Source of the DNA: Metallyticus violacea
Taxonomy: Eukaryota; Arthropoda; Insecta; Mantodea; Metallyticidae
Assembly (NCBI GenBank): GCA_030762175.1
Contig: CM060838.1
Location: forward strand, 17,281,501 to 17,345,500
Length of the DNA stretch: 64,000 bases
Direction: 5' to 3'
In this document: positions 12,650-23,665 of the stretch, in pieces
How positions within the stretch are numbered: the first letter of the stretch is position 1
Layout of the letters: each line of letters begins with the position of its first letter
The notes under the pieces: model-generated
The model's input: only the letters and a program-made list of their open reading frames with translations
The model's database searches: none
What the model was told of the DNA's origin: nothing
Program-made: the position numbers and the translations under genes

Positions 12650-12940
12650 TCGAAGAGGGAATATTTGTGAGTTGTGCACGTTTGCAGGGATTATCGTAGG
12701 TTTAAGAAGAACTTTCATAAACTCGCTCCCAACGGGACTAATAACAAGTTTCTGGCTCAAAATTTCAAAACAACAACAGGTACTGTACAGGATGCTAAAC
12801 GTTCTAGGAGGTCTAGCTTATCGTCCGAAAGGGTGCAGCAGGTAGAGGTTGTAATTACACGATCTTCGAAAGATTCGAAAAAGATCATACTACATCCTGC
12901 AAAAGCTGAAAAGATCGCCAAACAACGTGTTTGCAGTTAG
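12650..12940 (+). pseudogene. Relic of HTH + DDE transposase, N-terminal DNA-binding region
   Basis: The frame from 12674 to 12940 (88 codons) reads FKKNFHKLAPNG, NFKTTTGTVQDAKRS, SLSSERVQQVEVVITRSSK and KAEKIAKQRV. This matches the order of the helix-turn-helix N-terminus in IS630/Tc1-related insect transposases: an fRxxFP helix, KFKxTGxVxDxxRSGRP, and SSERVxxVxxxIxRSPKKSxRR. The GRP has changed to RSS. The catalytic part is absent. The frame is open, but no start context or downstream domain exists, so this is a fragment. Confidence 0.6.
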
Positions 12941-13037
12941 TGTAAGAATATAATTTGATGAACATGCGCTCGCTGTTCAGTGATGAAGGCACTATCCATT
13001 ATGCACATAACTGCAGCATCTGGGCGAGTAAACAACC

Positions 13038-13303
13038 CCCGCCACTGGTAGCCGAGGTCATTAAGGCGCGGACTCGTGAGCTAGAGGTCTGGGGTTCGAT
13101 TCCCAGTCCTTCCTGACTGAGGTTTTTTCCAGGTCTTCCTCAGTCCTCATGAATGGCAAATGCCGTTAGGCCTGGAACGTTTTCCTTCCTTTAAAAAAAG
13201 TATATCTTTTCCCAACCTATCATTTCATCTCATATATCACCAGTGTTCACCGCCTGTGGTGCCTCAGTAGTGAAAACGGGCGTTAAACAACACTATTCAA
13301 AAT
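13038..13303 (+). mobile_element. SINE family A copy
   Basis: Plus-strand copy with head CCGCCACTGGTAGCCGAGGT, B-box GGTTCGATTCCCAG, a short internal deletion before AGGCCTGGAACG, and tail AACGGGCGTTAAACAACACT. A-box and B-box remain recognisable. Confidence 0.93.
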
Positions 13304-13623
13304 AACTAAATAATTAAATACATAAACGAAGAACTCAATGGGATTCTCCAGTGGAAATGGGACTCGGAAAGTCAACGTATGGTTGGAAATCACAAAATCA
13401 AAGGTCTCTTGGCTGGGGGCCGTTCTTCTTTGCAGAATGAATGCAGTTTTAAGGCGTGAAAAGTCTAAGTATGGCTTCCTTCGAAAGGAAAGTAAAGTCG
13501 TAACATATAAAAGATCCTCAAGCCTGAAATGAGCGAGCAAATTTATCAGTTGTTTCATGCGTTGATTTAAATGGGATACTAGTAACAAAAGTTGTTGAAA
13601 AAACGCTTTTAATTAAACTAAGC

Positions 13624-13625
<2 letters not shown>

Positions 13626-13671
<46 letters not shown>
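13626..13671. repeat. (AAT)n microsatellite
   Basis: About 15 perfect TAA/AAT units. Confidence 0.97.
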
Positions 13672-14480
13672 TGTTGCGCATATTCTTTAACCACAACTGA
13701 AGCATGATGGCAACTTGGAAACAATTGTCTACTAACAGGATGGAGCCCTTTTTCGACATATCATAAGGATAGTTGATGCTTAACTCGGTGCAACATTTCT
13801 ACTTAAGTGGATTGGTAGGGTATCATCATATATTAGGGCTCCACGATCAGCTGATCTTATACCTCTCGACTTTTTTGCTTAGGATACATAAAGTTCCAGA
13901 TGTGCCCGTCAATTGATTCGCTAAAGGAGCGGAACTGAACATTTCTGTAACGGTTTTTTTTTTATGGAAATGTAGGGTTTTCGCTTATAGAACTCTGGTG
14001 GATTTTGTTAACCCATATATGTGGATGTATGCGCGCTAAAGTTTTCATTCAATGCGTTGTGTCTAATCTGTTAACAGTTTTCTTATAAATGAATTCAAAT
14101 TTTATAATTACCGCATATTAATTTTGAACAACAATAAGTTCACGACGCTAAAGATGACAAATAAGTTTAATTATTATTTAAATTTAATATATTCTTTATA
14201 TCACATTTTATTACTTTTGGTATTTGGCTTACTTTAAATTATATTTTCTCAAAGTTGAAATTTGTGTAAATAAAATAGCTGTGATCTTATGATATCTGGA
14301 ATATAGAAACTCTAAAGCCATCAGCTCTTAACTTAAGGGCATATCCAAGTGACTAATATATGCATGAAATAAAGAAGATATAAATTGTAATTATTAACAG
14401 CAGGCAATGCTATTATGTGCATCTCCTAGACAGTTATTACATCTGTACGCTTCCAGACAAACTGCTGCGAATTTTTGTTG
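13672..14480. other. Anonymous intron sequence
   Basis: No gene, repeat family or RNA recognised. Strongly AT-rich after 14090. Confidence 0.5.
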
Positions 14481-14757
14481 ATTTGTTTTATTTATGGGCA
14501 CTCTTAACTACTCGGGTCATCAACGTCCTATTCAATTAAAGACGTGAAATGACTGATAAATTTTACTTAGAGGCTCCTGATTTCCGGCTTAAGGTTATTT
14601 TACGTGCCGTAAATCTACAAACGGGATCGAAGACTTTACTTCCCTTAAGAAGGTAGCCACATTTAGGTTTTAAACGCCCGAAAAATACCCATCGACCCTA
14701 GTCGGAATTGAACCCGCGATCTCGGGTCTACAAGGCAAGTATGACTACCACTACAGT
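14481..14757 (-). mobile_element. SINE family B copy
   Basis: On the minus strand it runs from GTAGTGGTAGTCATACTTGC (tRNA-like head, B-box GGGTTCAATTCCG) through the TTCCTT / GTAAAG central part and GCACGTAAAATAACC, and ends in the GACGTTGATGACCC and AGAGTGCCCATAAATAAA segments. Diverged, without a clear target-site duplication. Confidence 0.9.
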
Positions 14758-15480
14758 GAACAATCAATGAACAGAGTCATAACTAAGGCTCAGTTTTGTA
14801 GTTTTATTTTTTCCCATTATCTAATTCCCATCATAAATTTAATGTAAGCTTTGTTTAGATATTCTATTAAAAGCGCACGTACTTTGTTGCTCATACTAAT
14901 ATTTTAGTTTGTTGTTTATAATTCGGTCATAAATAATCTTTTTCAATTTAGTCATATTTTATTTCTTTATTAACCTGTATAGAAATTTGAAAGTATTGGC
15001 AAGGTTTTTGTATAGCCGCTTCCCGGAATAGCTTTCGTGACGTTGAAGCTGTGATATATACGCAGGTATAAGCTCGGTTTCCCCTTGCCCTTTCAGCGAA
15101 CAGCTGCACTGTATGGTTCAGCGAACTTAACTATACATAAAACAATCCTTACTTTAGCTGTAAAGAACTAAAAAGGTGTTCTCTTTTCACCATTTGAAAT
15201 TATAAGACAGATTGTTTGCAGTTAGAGGAAGAGCTTTATGGTAACATTTGTAAAGGTAGAAGTAACGTCATAAAGAGAGGATAGATAAATAGGAGTGAAT
15301 GAAATACAAATAAATGACATTCTCTCAGTGACCTAGACGAGGTCGGTGAATAATGCCTAAAATGAATTGAGGTCTGAAATTTGCACCAGAACTTAAGAGA
15401 GAAATATTTCAGTAAAACCAGACTTTTCTGTAAAAACTGTTGAAGCCATAAAGCAGTTTAACATACTGCGACATTACAAA
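14758..15480. other. Anonymous intron sequence
   Basis: No feature recognised. Confidence 0.5.
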
Positions 15481-15491
15481 ATGAAAATACA

Positions 15492-15770
15492 CCGCCACGG
15501 TTGGCCGAGATCGTTACGGTGCGGACTCGTGAGGGAGAGGTGTGGGGTTCGAATCCCACCAGAAACGGCTGACTGGGGTTATTTCCAGTTTTGCTCAGTC
15601 CTCATAAATGATAAATGCCGGGTAGATTCCCTAAATTTAGACCTGGAATGTTTCCTTACTTACAAAAATCCTTTCCCAGTATATCATTTCATTTCATGTA
15701 CCATCAGTGTCCACCGCCTTTGATGTCTCAGTGGTAATAACGGGCATTAAACATTATTTAAAAAAAAAGT
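15492..15770 (+). mobile_element. SINE family A with target-site duplication
   Basis: Plus-strand copy from CCGCCACGGTTGGCCGAGAT to a poly(A) tail. ATGAAAATACAC at 15481-15492 recurs as ATGAAAATACACT from 15771. B-box GGTTCGAATCCCACC is intact and the A-box is slightly changed. Confidence 0.94.
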
Positions 15771-15782
15771 ATGAAAATACAC

Positions 15783-16811
15783 TAAAACAATTTTCTTCAA
15801 AATGATACATTAGGGAAACTGTTTGAAAAGTTAAGCAAAAACGTCAATTAAGTTAAATTAAAACAGATTTTTACAACAGCCTTTATCAAGGGTAGGGCAA
15901 GTATAGGATCCTGGAGGGAAATTATATTTAGATTTGAATATATAAATACAATACAGGAAGCAATTCCTCTACTTTGTTATTGAAAAAAACGTCGCTTTTT
16001 AAAGAGCTTAAGATATGTTCAGAAAAAAAGTTTTATTGGTGTATAGAAACCAAAGTAATAGGAAAAATAAAGAAAAGATTGCTTGATTTGGATTAGGAGA
16101 ATGGAACTAGTGAAGCCTCTACAACAACAAATACGTCCGATTTTTGGACAGAAGGAGAATGCAGTTCGTATTTTACTTAACTGCAAAAGATCGATAGATG
16201 GAAAATGATTCGCTAAGTAATCAACGCTGAAAAGAAAGATAGTTTCATTTTTGAAAAAGGTTACAATAAAGTGAAAATATGGATCTTAGAGGTGTTTTGG
16301 GGGGATAAATAAAGATGAAGCGAATAGGGTTTCTTGATAGAATGAAACAGTCATATGACAGTTGACATTTATTGCATGTGGAGTAAGAGGTAATAAACAA
16401 GAGTACATAGATTTATGAGAGCGATGAAGTTATATTCTAAGATGGGAGCTGAATCCTTGTCTTCTGGATATTCTAATGAAATGCAGGCACGGATTAAATA
16501 TATTTGAGTTTGGAAGGGGAGATCCTACATTCCTTAACGTTATTAGTTGTTACTGTTCATTGTTTTAATGTTGTTTAAAATATATTGTGCAGGCAAATAA
16601 AATTCATTATAGCTGAAAACTGCCAGGACCTGATCTAGGTGCTTGCATTCAAAAAAGTTCCTTAGAGGAATGTCTGCTAACATACCACTGCATAAATTTA
16701 ATAATAAATACTTTAACCCTTTTCTACAAAGCACACTGATGATCATTTAGCACCAATTATGTGATTGTATGTCACAAATATATTTTAAATAGAATAAAAT
16801 CATTAGATGCC
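15783..16811. other. Anonymous AT-rich intron sequence
   Basis: Purine-rich on the plus strand around 15960-16330. No coherent frame or repeat family seen. Confidence 0.45.
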
Positions 16812-16820
16812 GATTTAAAA

Positions 16821-17107
16821 GTATGTCCTGGTGGTGTAGTGGTAGCCATACTTGCCTTCTAAACCCAAGATCACGGGTTAGAACCTGGCCACGGTCGATG
16901 GGTTTTTTCCAGTATGGCTTCCTTCGGAAGGGAAGTAAAGTCGTGGGTCCCGTGTCGTAGATTTACGGCACCAAAACGAATCTCAAGCCTGAAAGAAAAG
17001 GCCTCTGAGCAAAATTTGTCGGCTGTTTCACGCCTTGAATTGAATGGGACGCTGATGACCTGGGGTGTTAAAGAGCGTCCGTAAATAAATTAAATCAACA
17101 ACAAGCT
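16821..17107 (+). mobile_element. SINE family B with target-site duplication
   Basis: Plus-strand copy with head GTCCTGGTGGTGTAGTGGTA (A-box-like GTGTAGTGG, as in Glu/Asp-type tRNAs), then the GTAAAGTCGTGGGTCCCGTG and AAGCCTGAAAG blocks. It ends AAAGAGCGTCCGTAAATAAA and an AATCAAC-type tail. GATTTAAAA flanks it at 16812-16820 and 17108-17116. Confidence 0.94.
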
Positions 17108-17116
17108 GATTTAAAA

Positions 17117-19820
17117 AAAAATGAGCTACTATAGATGAAAACACTAATCCTGAAGAGAAATATGTGGTAAATAAAGTTATTTATTTACAATATTCAGAAA
17201 CGTTTATAAAACACCCCCTGCGATTTCAGAAGTATAAGGAAATGCATCTTTTGTACTTATAAAGGCTAATTTTAGCATATCTGCAATTATGTAATTATAG
17301 GTCATCCAGTTATCGGATATTCCACAAGACTACGGAGAACTCCATCGCTCATAAATCATCATCGGGACGGGTTTACCAAACTGCTACGTTGGCTTTGAGT
17401 CTCAAGCCACTTGAGTCATTTGGGCAACGAAATGAACAATATGTTTATAATCCTAGAGCAAAGTCTGCTAAGAACACTAAATGACAAAGACTAGGTAAAA
17501 TTTATTCTGTTCCACAACGAGTGTTTATTCATGATTCGATGCCTATGTCTTGTCCGTTCTTGCTGTCAGAAGATTTGAAAATAAGTTTCAACCGATATGA
17601 GATTCATAAATTAGACGAAATAAAGAATAGCATTTGTTAGGAGATACATTTAAATGTATAGAGGTTATTAAGAACGATAACTAATAGTTTAAATCTCCTT
17701 GAAGTACATGGGTGAATACATAACTGTTTAAGTTCCATGTTATTTGTTAGGCTGTTACCGTCATCTGCAATATAGCTCGATTAAGTGCGGTTATCGCTGT
17801 ATCGGTCATGAGATAATTGGATTGCTAATTTTAAACTCTGTTATACTCTTCATCGTGTGAAAAATGTGTAAAGTATATACACAATGAACGTAATAAAGTA
17901 AATATATGTTTATGCAAAACTACTGTATATGATGAATCGGATCGAAGGCTACTCAACACTCTGCAAGCTGTTGACTTTTTGAAGGCAGGTCGACAACGTT
18001 CGTTGTAGGTAACTTAAGCTAAACAACAAACGATTTCACTTAATTCAAACACGCATCAATAATATCATGCCATTTTAGTGCAGGTTTTTGAGAAATAAAT
18101 TTGAAATCATTTGGAGAACTTTAAATTGTGTTGTTTCCTATGGTCATTCTCACAGCATTCCAAAAATGTTTAATATTTTATTTATTACTGAGTGCTAAAT
18201 GGAATTTACTTCGATGAAATAAACTTTAATATTTTAATTATGCAGATAAATGCTTCAATATATATTGGATTTTTAAAGTGAGGGGTAAAATGCACTTATT
18301 AAAAAAAGTGACATACTGTAAATGTGTCAGAAAATTAGGTTGAATTATGTCATATTTTTATAAATTTAATATAACTGGTTATTTCCCTCTCAAATTTTAG
18401 GTCTTAAACATTCTAGTATTACTCAAAGTTTTTAGTATGATCATTTGCCTTCCTTCTTTAATTACTCATATTTTTCTTCCTTTATTACTTTTATTTTATT
18501 GCCGTTTATGTACTACCGATGGAATGCAATTATATAAAAATATGTCCTCATATACTACAATGTGTCTTTAACAAGCAAGGCTCAGCTCCCTACTTCACTT
18601 CACTATGCAAACAACTCGCCTGAAAACCAGCAATGGAATGAACATTTTATGTGGCTCCTGAATTATACAGATAAAAATTCAGAAATAGAAGCCTGTGCGA
18701 ACATTGCCACATCGATTTCTCGTCCTTAAACAAAATCAATACGCCGCTTCTACCTTCGTAAAAGCTAAAAGAGCACTTCATGAGAATCCTTTGCGCGGAA
18801 GAGAGTTCAAAAGCATGGGAAACAAAATTACATAGGACAATTGTAACACTGAATAATATCAAACAGTTTAAAAAATTCTAAAACAAACTGAGTCCACCAA
18901 AGAAATCACACATTTAAAAATGTTAGAGAAAGGAGAATCTTCTCCCTTTGAATTTCCTCCCTTTGGCGAGGAAATGACTGGCTGTCCTATTTCGATGGTA
19001 CATTACATTATCTTAAAAAGTACTACATGGATGTGGGGAACTCTAAAGCCAAATTCTCGATAAAAGCTTAATGGGCTTAAAATAAAGAACTATTTTAACA
19101 AAGAGGGAGAATATTTCAGCAATATCAAAAACATGAAAATATAGCTGTAGTAAAACAAACCTGTTTCTTTCCAATTATACAATGAATATATTTTAGCTCA
19201 AGATATACGTGAGAGTTGTTTGTGATTTTTATACCAGGAAAAAAGAACTTCACTTAGCATAATTATAACTGCAGAACAGAAGAACAGCTATTCTAAACTT
19301 AGAAGGTAGGTAATGAACTAATTTCTGAAGGCTCAAAATTTAAAAATTAAAATTAAACATAAGTATTCTTAAAATGTTCATTAATATTTGTAAAAAAAAA
19401 GTACATTGTTTTAAATAAAGCGCTGGGAAAACTTTCAGAACTTCGCTATTACGTACAATGAATAACTTTTATATAACTCCAAATAAAAGCATTAACCAGA
19501 TACCTAAGCAAAATATGAACCTCCCCATTTCGTGAATGCTATGAGTATACATAAATGACTACTTTTAATCTATTTGGTCCTAGCTAACAGGATGACATAA
19601 GACAGTTTTGTGTAAATGATCTATAACCCTGTACTATCACTAATATAAAATAGTTTTACCAGTCATTCAATCACTTAATTTTAATATTACAATATTCTCC
19701 CTTTATATTCTCATTATCACACACGCGTTGTCACCTTTTTATTGCCCATTGACTCTTTCTACACTATCGGAAACACCTAAAGAATTTCTCTTTGGAACCA
19801 ACTACACCACGCCATATTAT
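17117..19820. other. Anonymous AT-rich intron sequence
   Basis: I see no exon, RNA or repeat family that I can name. The short frame at 18647-18862 (minus) has no recognisable motif. Confidence 0.45.
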
Positions 19821-19825
19821 ATTTT

Positions 19826-20500
19826 GGTCAACCAATGAAGCCACGTGATTTCGTGCCTAGAGTTCAGTTCTGGCAATGGCTTATCCAGCGCTGTGGTAAA
19901 AAATGAAAATCCCTCCGGTTTTGCTCACGTTTGTACCATTTGAACCTTTCACCCGTATTTGTGTTTTCTTCAATAACAGTAGCCTTGCCTGCAGTGATGA
20001 ATCCCACATGCCACTCTCCTGTCTGGATTAACTTGTAGGTTGAAATAGACTACAATTGCTAAATAGAAATTTATCTCTTGCCGGAATGTTTAAATGGATC
20101 ACGTTACTTGTGGTTCATTCGAGAGTGCTGCCAGAGTTATTGAACATTGTCGCTCTTAATGTCCGCGAGAGGATGTGGCTGCAACGCGACGGGGCGCCTG
20201 CGCACTTCGATAGTCATACTTCAAGAACCTAGACAACCGATTCCCTAATTGGTGGACGAGAAGGCTGGACCTCACTGCTCTGACGTTTTTCCTGTAGATA
20301 CACATTAGGTGTTTGATGTACGACGTCTCAATAGAAAAGTGATGAATTTCTTAATAGGGTCCTAATGACCTGCCATATTGTGGAGCAGACACCGGAGATA
20401 TTTGAGAGAGTGCCGCCAAATATTATGCAGTATTGAGGCTGCTAGTGGCCACTTCGCAGTTATTATAAGGAGTGATTGTATATCGGAAAATAAAACACAT
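19826..20500 (+). pseudogene. HTH + DDE transposase relic, catalytic two-thirds
   Basis: Plus-strand frames give, in order, RDFVPRVQFWQWLIQRC near 19845-19900 and FTRICVFFNNSSLACSDESH near 19948-20008, matching the first catalytic block FTDEATFTREGIFNNRNSHVW. LLPECLNGSRYLWFIREC follows near 20070-20130. Then WLQRDGAPAHF at about 20175-20207 is the second catalytic block, with its Asp kept. A C-terminal stretch around 20380-20470 ends GHFAVI. Many stops and frame shifts occur and the first catalytic Asp is lost. The colinearity over 650 bases is strong evidence. Confidence 0.75.
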
Positions 20501-20534
20501 TAAAATTGTTTCTCAATCTAATTATTCGATCATT

Positions 20535-20779
20535 TTATTAACTACTGAAGCATCATAGGCGATGGACACTGATGATACATAAGATAAAATGATTATTATT
20601 TTTTAAAAGGAAGGTAGCACTCTAGGCCTAAGTTTAAGGTACCTCCCCGACATATGGCATTTGAGGAATGAAGAAAACCTATAAAAACCTAGACAGGGCG
20701 GATGTTCCTTGTGGGAATCGAACCCCAGACCTTCCGATCACGAATCCTCGTCTTAACGACTTCGGCCACTCGTGGTGAT
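20535..20779 (-). mobile_element. SINE family A copy, diverged
   Basis: Minus-strand copy with head CACCACGAGTGGCCGAAGTC, B-box GGTTCGATTCCCACAAGG, the CCTTAAACTTAGGCCTAGAGT block and a shortened 3' part with a deletion between GGAAGG and the CATTTTATCTTATG segment. An old copy. Confidence 0.88.
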
Positions 20780-21315
20780 ATACTCGAATATGACCTTGTA
20801 GCGCCTGAAATAGGCGACTAGTGATCCCCTATCTCAAAACATTCATTTTATATTCATCTGCAATCTGTATAATTAGGTCTAAAACACCTGTATAACTATA
20901 TTTTCCCTACCTATCCTATATTTCAAATCCTAGTGAATGCACTTGCTTTATGTGAAAACCATACCATACCTAGATACAAAGTTAAGTTTTCTTAGAGTGG
21001 GGGTAACTAGTCTGGGTGAGGAAAGTGCTTGAATATTCTAGTAGCCACTTAGTGATCAAATTTCTTTAAAGTAGTAGCGTTCAAAGTTTCTAGAGTATAG
21101 AGACTAAGATGGGGGAAGTTCGTGGTTGTGGCCGGATAGGACACGGTAGCTTCATTAATTTGAGAATCTGTACGATAACCGAAAGCAAGTGGTTTGAATT
21201 CCACTTAACTGCCTCCTAATTCAAACTACATTTAACTGATTTATAACGTTAATCTCTTTAACTATAGGAAACATCACATTCAGTTAATTATTCAATTACA
21301 AGTAACAATTTACAA
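20780..21315. other. Anonymous intron sequence
   Basis: No feature recognised. Confidence 0.5.
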
Positions 21316-21326
21316 TTCCAGGTCTC

Positions 21327-21624
21327 TCTCTTGTCGGTCCTGGTGGTGTAGTGGTAACCATACTTGCCTTCTAAACCCAAGATCGCGGGTTCAAATCCGG
21401 CCAGGACCGATGGATTTTTCGGGTGTAAAAATCGCAAGTATGACTTCCTTCGAAAGGGAAGTAAAGTTGTGGGTCCCGTGTCGTACATTTACGGCACGAA
21501 AAAGAACCTCAAGCCTGAAAGAAAAAGCTTCTGAGCAAAATTTGTCGGCCGTTTCACGCCCTGAATAGAATGGGACGCTGATGACCTGAAATGTTAAAGA
21601 ACGTCCAAAATTCAACCCAACAAC
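21327..21624 (+). mobile_element. SINE family B, full length with 11-bp target-site duplication
   Basis: Plus-strand copy containing CGGTCCTGGTGGTGTAGTGG and B-box GCGGGTTCAAATCCGGCC, the GTAAAGTTGTGGGTCCCGTG centre, and a 3' end GTTAAAGAACGTCC with a CAACCCAACAAC tail. Direct repeats TTCCAGGTCTC lie at 21316-21326 and 21625-21635. Confidence 0.95.
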
Positions 21625-21734
21625 TTCCAGGTCTCGAATATATGATTCAATTTCGATTATAACTACCATCATATTTCATACAAAAAGTTAGTGTTTATCT
21701 TCTTTGACTCTTTATCCTCCTATAGTATTACGAC

Positions 21735-22060
21735 TTATGCCCCCCCCCCCCGTGACTTGCAAGACAATGCCCGGGTCAGTTGCCTGTCGGGAAGAAGTTA
21801 GATCTGGACATGTGGACACACACACACATTAACGTACTCACTGTTGAATGGTGGCCAGTCCAAACGTAAGAGCGCCTCGAAAATATACAAATACAGAAAA
21901 ACTTATACAGATGAAATGAAAATAAATAACGCGATTGACGTTGAATTCGTGGCAGAGAAATATTAATGCCGTGCTGTGCGGAAAAACTGAGTCACGTTCG
22001 AATTTTTATTTCTTTGAATATTGAGAAGTATAGAAGGATAATGAGTTTGCGCCAAATGCA
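21735..22060 (+). repeat. Diverged dispersed repeat shared with 49745-50090
   Basis: Starting with a 12-base C run (21740-21751), the region shares ordered blocks with the second locus: TGACTTGCAAGA / GGACTCACAAGA, GCCCGGGTCAGTTGCCTGTC / GCCCAGGTCAATCGTCTGTC, TGAATGGTGGCCAGTCCAA / TGAATGGTAGGTCAGTCCAA, and AAATACAGAAA. The type of element is unknown. The alignment was made by eye. Confidence 0.45.
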
Positions 22061-22188
22061 TTTCGGGTAAGTATGTTTTTGTTTTTCTGAAGTTGGTGGC
22101 ACACGAAATCTGGTGACAGGCGCAGCTATCTACTAGAGTTCTATTCCCGGGTGGCGTGTTTGCACCGAGTAGAAGGCACATTGAGTTG

Positions 22189-22827
22189 ACCTGACGTTAC
22201 CCGCAGGCTGAAAGCAATTAACTGCTGCTGCTGGTACTAAGTGCCCGAGAGGCTAGTCACCAGCGAGTGACAGAGGAGAGAGCGGAACTTATCCACACGA
22301 ATATATAAATGGATAGGGACGGGTAAATCACTGTAATGAGGGCATTATTAGGCGGGTGAAATATTGTAACGGTGGGAAATGCGCTCTTATTCCAATTTGC
22401 ACTAATGCATATATACACACAGTAACCTAATCTGTCGGCTAACCTCGGGCAAATCCTAGAAACCGGTGGACCCAGTGGTTTAGCGAGTAAAACATTGTAA
22501 TTGTGGCAAACTCTCTTATTCCAATTCGCTACTAATTCAGCGAGTAATTGATTGTAATTGTAGCAAATCTCCATTAACTTCGGCAGAAAAAAAAACATGG
22601 TATCATAGTATTCGAATCCACTATTCTATCTTACAAGTGCAGCAAGATCTAAACGCCTGCGCTATTGACCTTTTATATTGAGTCTAACTAATAGCTCACT
22701 ACCTTCGGCTCTCTCGCCGAGGTATCTTCGGCTGTCTCCGTTTTCTCTCGCTTCTGGCTAGCCGCTCGGGCTACTTAGCACCAGCAGCAGTAGTTAAGTG
22801 CTTTCAGCCCTGCGGGTAACGTCAAAT
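22189..22827. mobile_element. Non-autonomous DNA transposon with about 80-bp inverted arms
   Basis: The left arm (22189-22267) starts ACCTGACGTTACCCGCAGG. Its inverted counterpart is at 22747-22827, roughly 87% identical by eye. TTGAGTTG (22181-22188) and TTGAATTG (22828-22835) flank the arms as a near-perfect 8-bp target-site duplication. Between the arms are diverged repeats beginning GCGRGTRAAAYATTGTAA at about 22353 and 22483, and a shorter one at 22540. Long arms with an 8-9 bp duplication fit MULE- or hAT-type elements. No coding capacity. Confidence 0.65.
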
Positions 22828-22983
22828 TTGAATTGGGGGACAAATATTGTGAGATAGACTAGTGAAGGTTGTCATGGAGATGGTTCAAGGAGGCAGTAAC
22901 AGAGGATGCTTGTAAGAGACGGTTGCTTCGCAAAGTATACCTGTGTACATGTATATGGATGTATATGTTGGTGTTGTACAGTT

Positions 22984-23043
22984 TTTTTTTTTTTTTGAGT
23001 AGTGTTTAACGCCCGTTTTTACTACTGAGGCACCACAGGCGGT
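22984..23043 (-). mobile_element. 60-bp SINE family A fragment with a perfect 12-bp target-site duplication
   Basis: Only the last part of the SINE is present (minus: ACCGCCTGTGGTGCCTCAGT ... GGGCGTTAAACACTACTC plus A-tail). Yet it is flanked by identical TGTTGTACAGTT at 22972-22983 and 23044-23055, so this is a genuine short insertion and not the remains of a longer copy. Confidence 0.92.
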
Positions 23044-23224
23044 TGTTGTACAGTTAAAAAATTGTCCTGCCAAAATAATAACCTTAAAATAGATATGAAA
23101 ATGTAGTGGGGCATAATCACTAAGAGCAACGAAAGATATCTCGTACCAGACTAGTGACTTAAGTGAGTAACCAAGCACTGCAATATCCAGAATTATTAAT
23201 GAGAATCTCAATATTTTTGCTATT

Positions 23225-23665
23225 GTGTTGCATTTTACTGACGTTAAACCATTACACGAAGCAATCTACAGAGAACGACGTCATCATGTGCCGAAACTAC
23301 CAACAAACTTACTTGAAGCTCACGAAACTATAAGTAACTTGCAACCAATGTGCTCTATTAACGAAGATTTTGTGCCTCAATGATCACGAATGCAATGCGA
23401 CTATTATCGGAAGTGAAAGCAGTTTCCAACATTTGTGCGCAGCAGAAGCGCTTTACGTAGATGGAACTTTCAAATATTGCAATAAAAAAAAATTTACACA
23501 TTCTATTTCCTTTACAATGGACATTACATTCCAGCAGCTTTTTGTTTAGTACCAAATAATAACAAAGGTTCCTTTGTGTTTCGTTTCATAAAGTGCAAAC
23601 GTTTAGGATTGAAACTTGTACCAAAGAAAATATTTCCAGATTTCCAGGTTTCTACACATGAATTA
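23225..23665 (+). pseudogene. Mutator-like (MULE) transposase relic
   Basis: Plus-strand frames read LHEAIYRERRHHVPKLP near 23253-23304, then ALYVDGTFKYCNKKKFTHS near 23452-23507. After one frameshift comes YNGHYIPAAFCLVPN near 23514-23558, then GSFVFRFIKCKRLGLKLVPKKIF. This is the MULE catalytic core order (LYRxRRxxxPKLP, then DGTFKYCPxxF, then NGHYIPLVFCLLPNK, then YxxxF). The first catalytic Asp (DGTF) is kept. The C-terminal catalytic residues are not recognisable. Fragmentary and frameshifted. Confidence 0.78.

Noticed and set aside
23358..23555. Minus-strand ORF
   Set aside because: It lies opposite the MULE transposase relic, whose plus-strand motifs explain the sequence.
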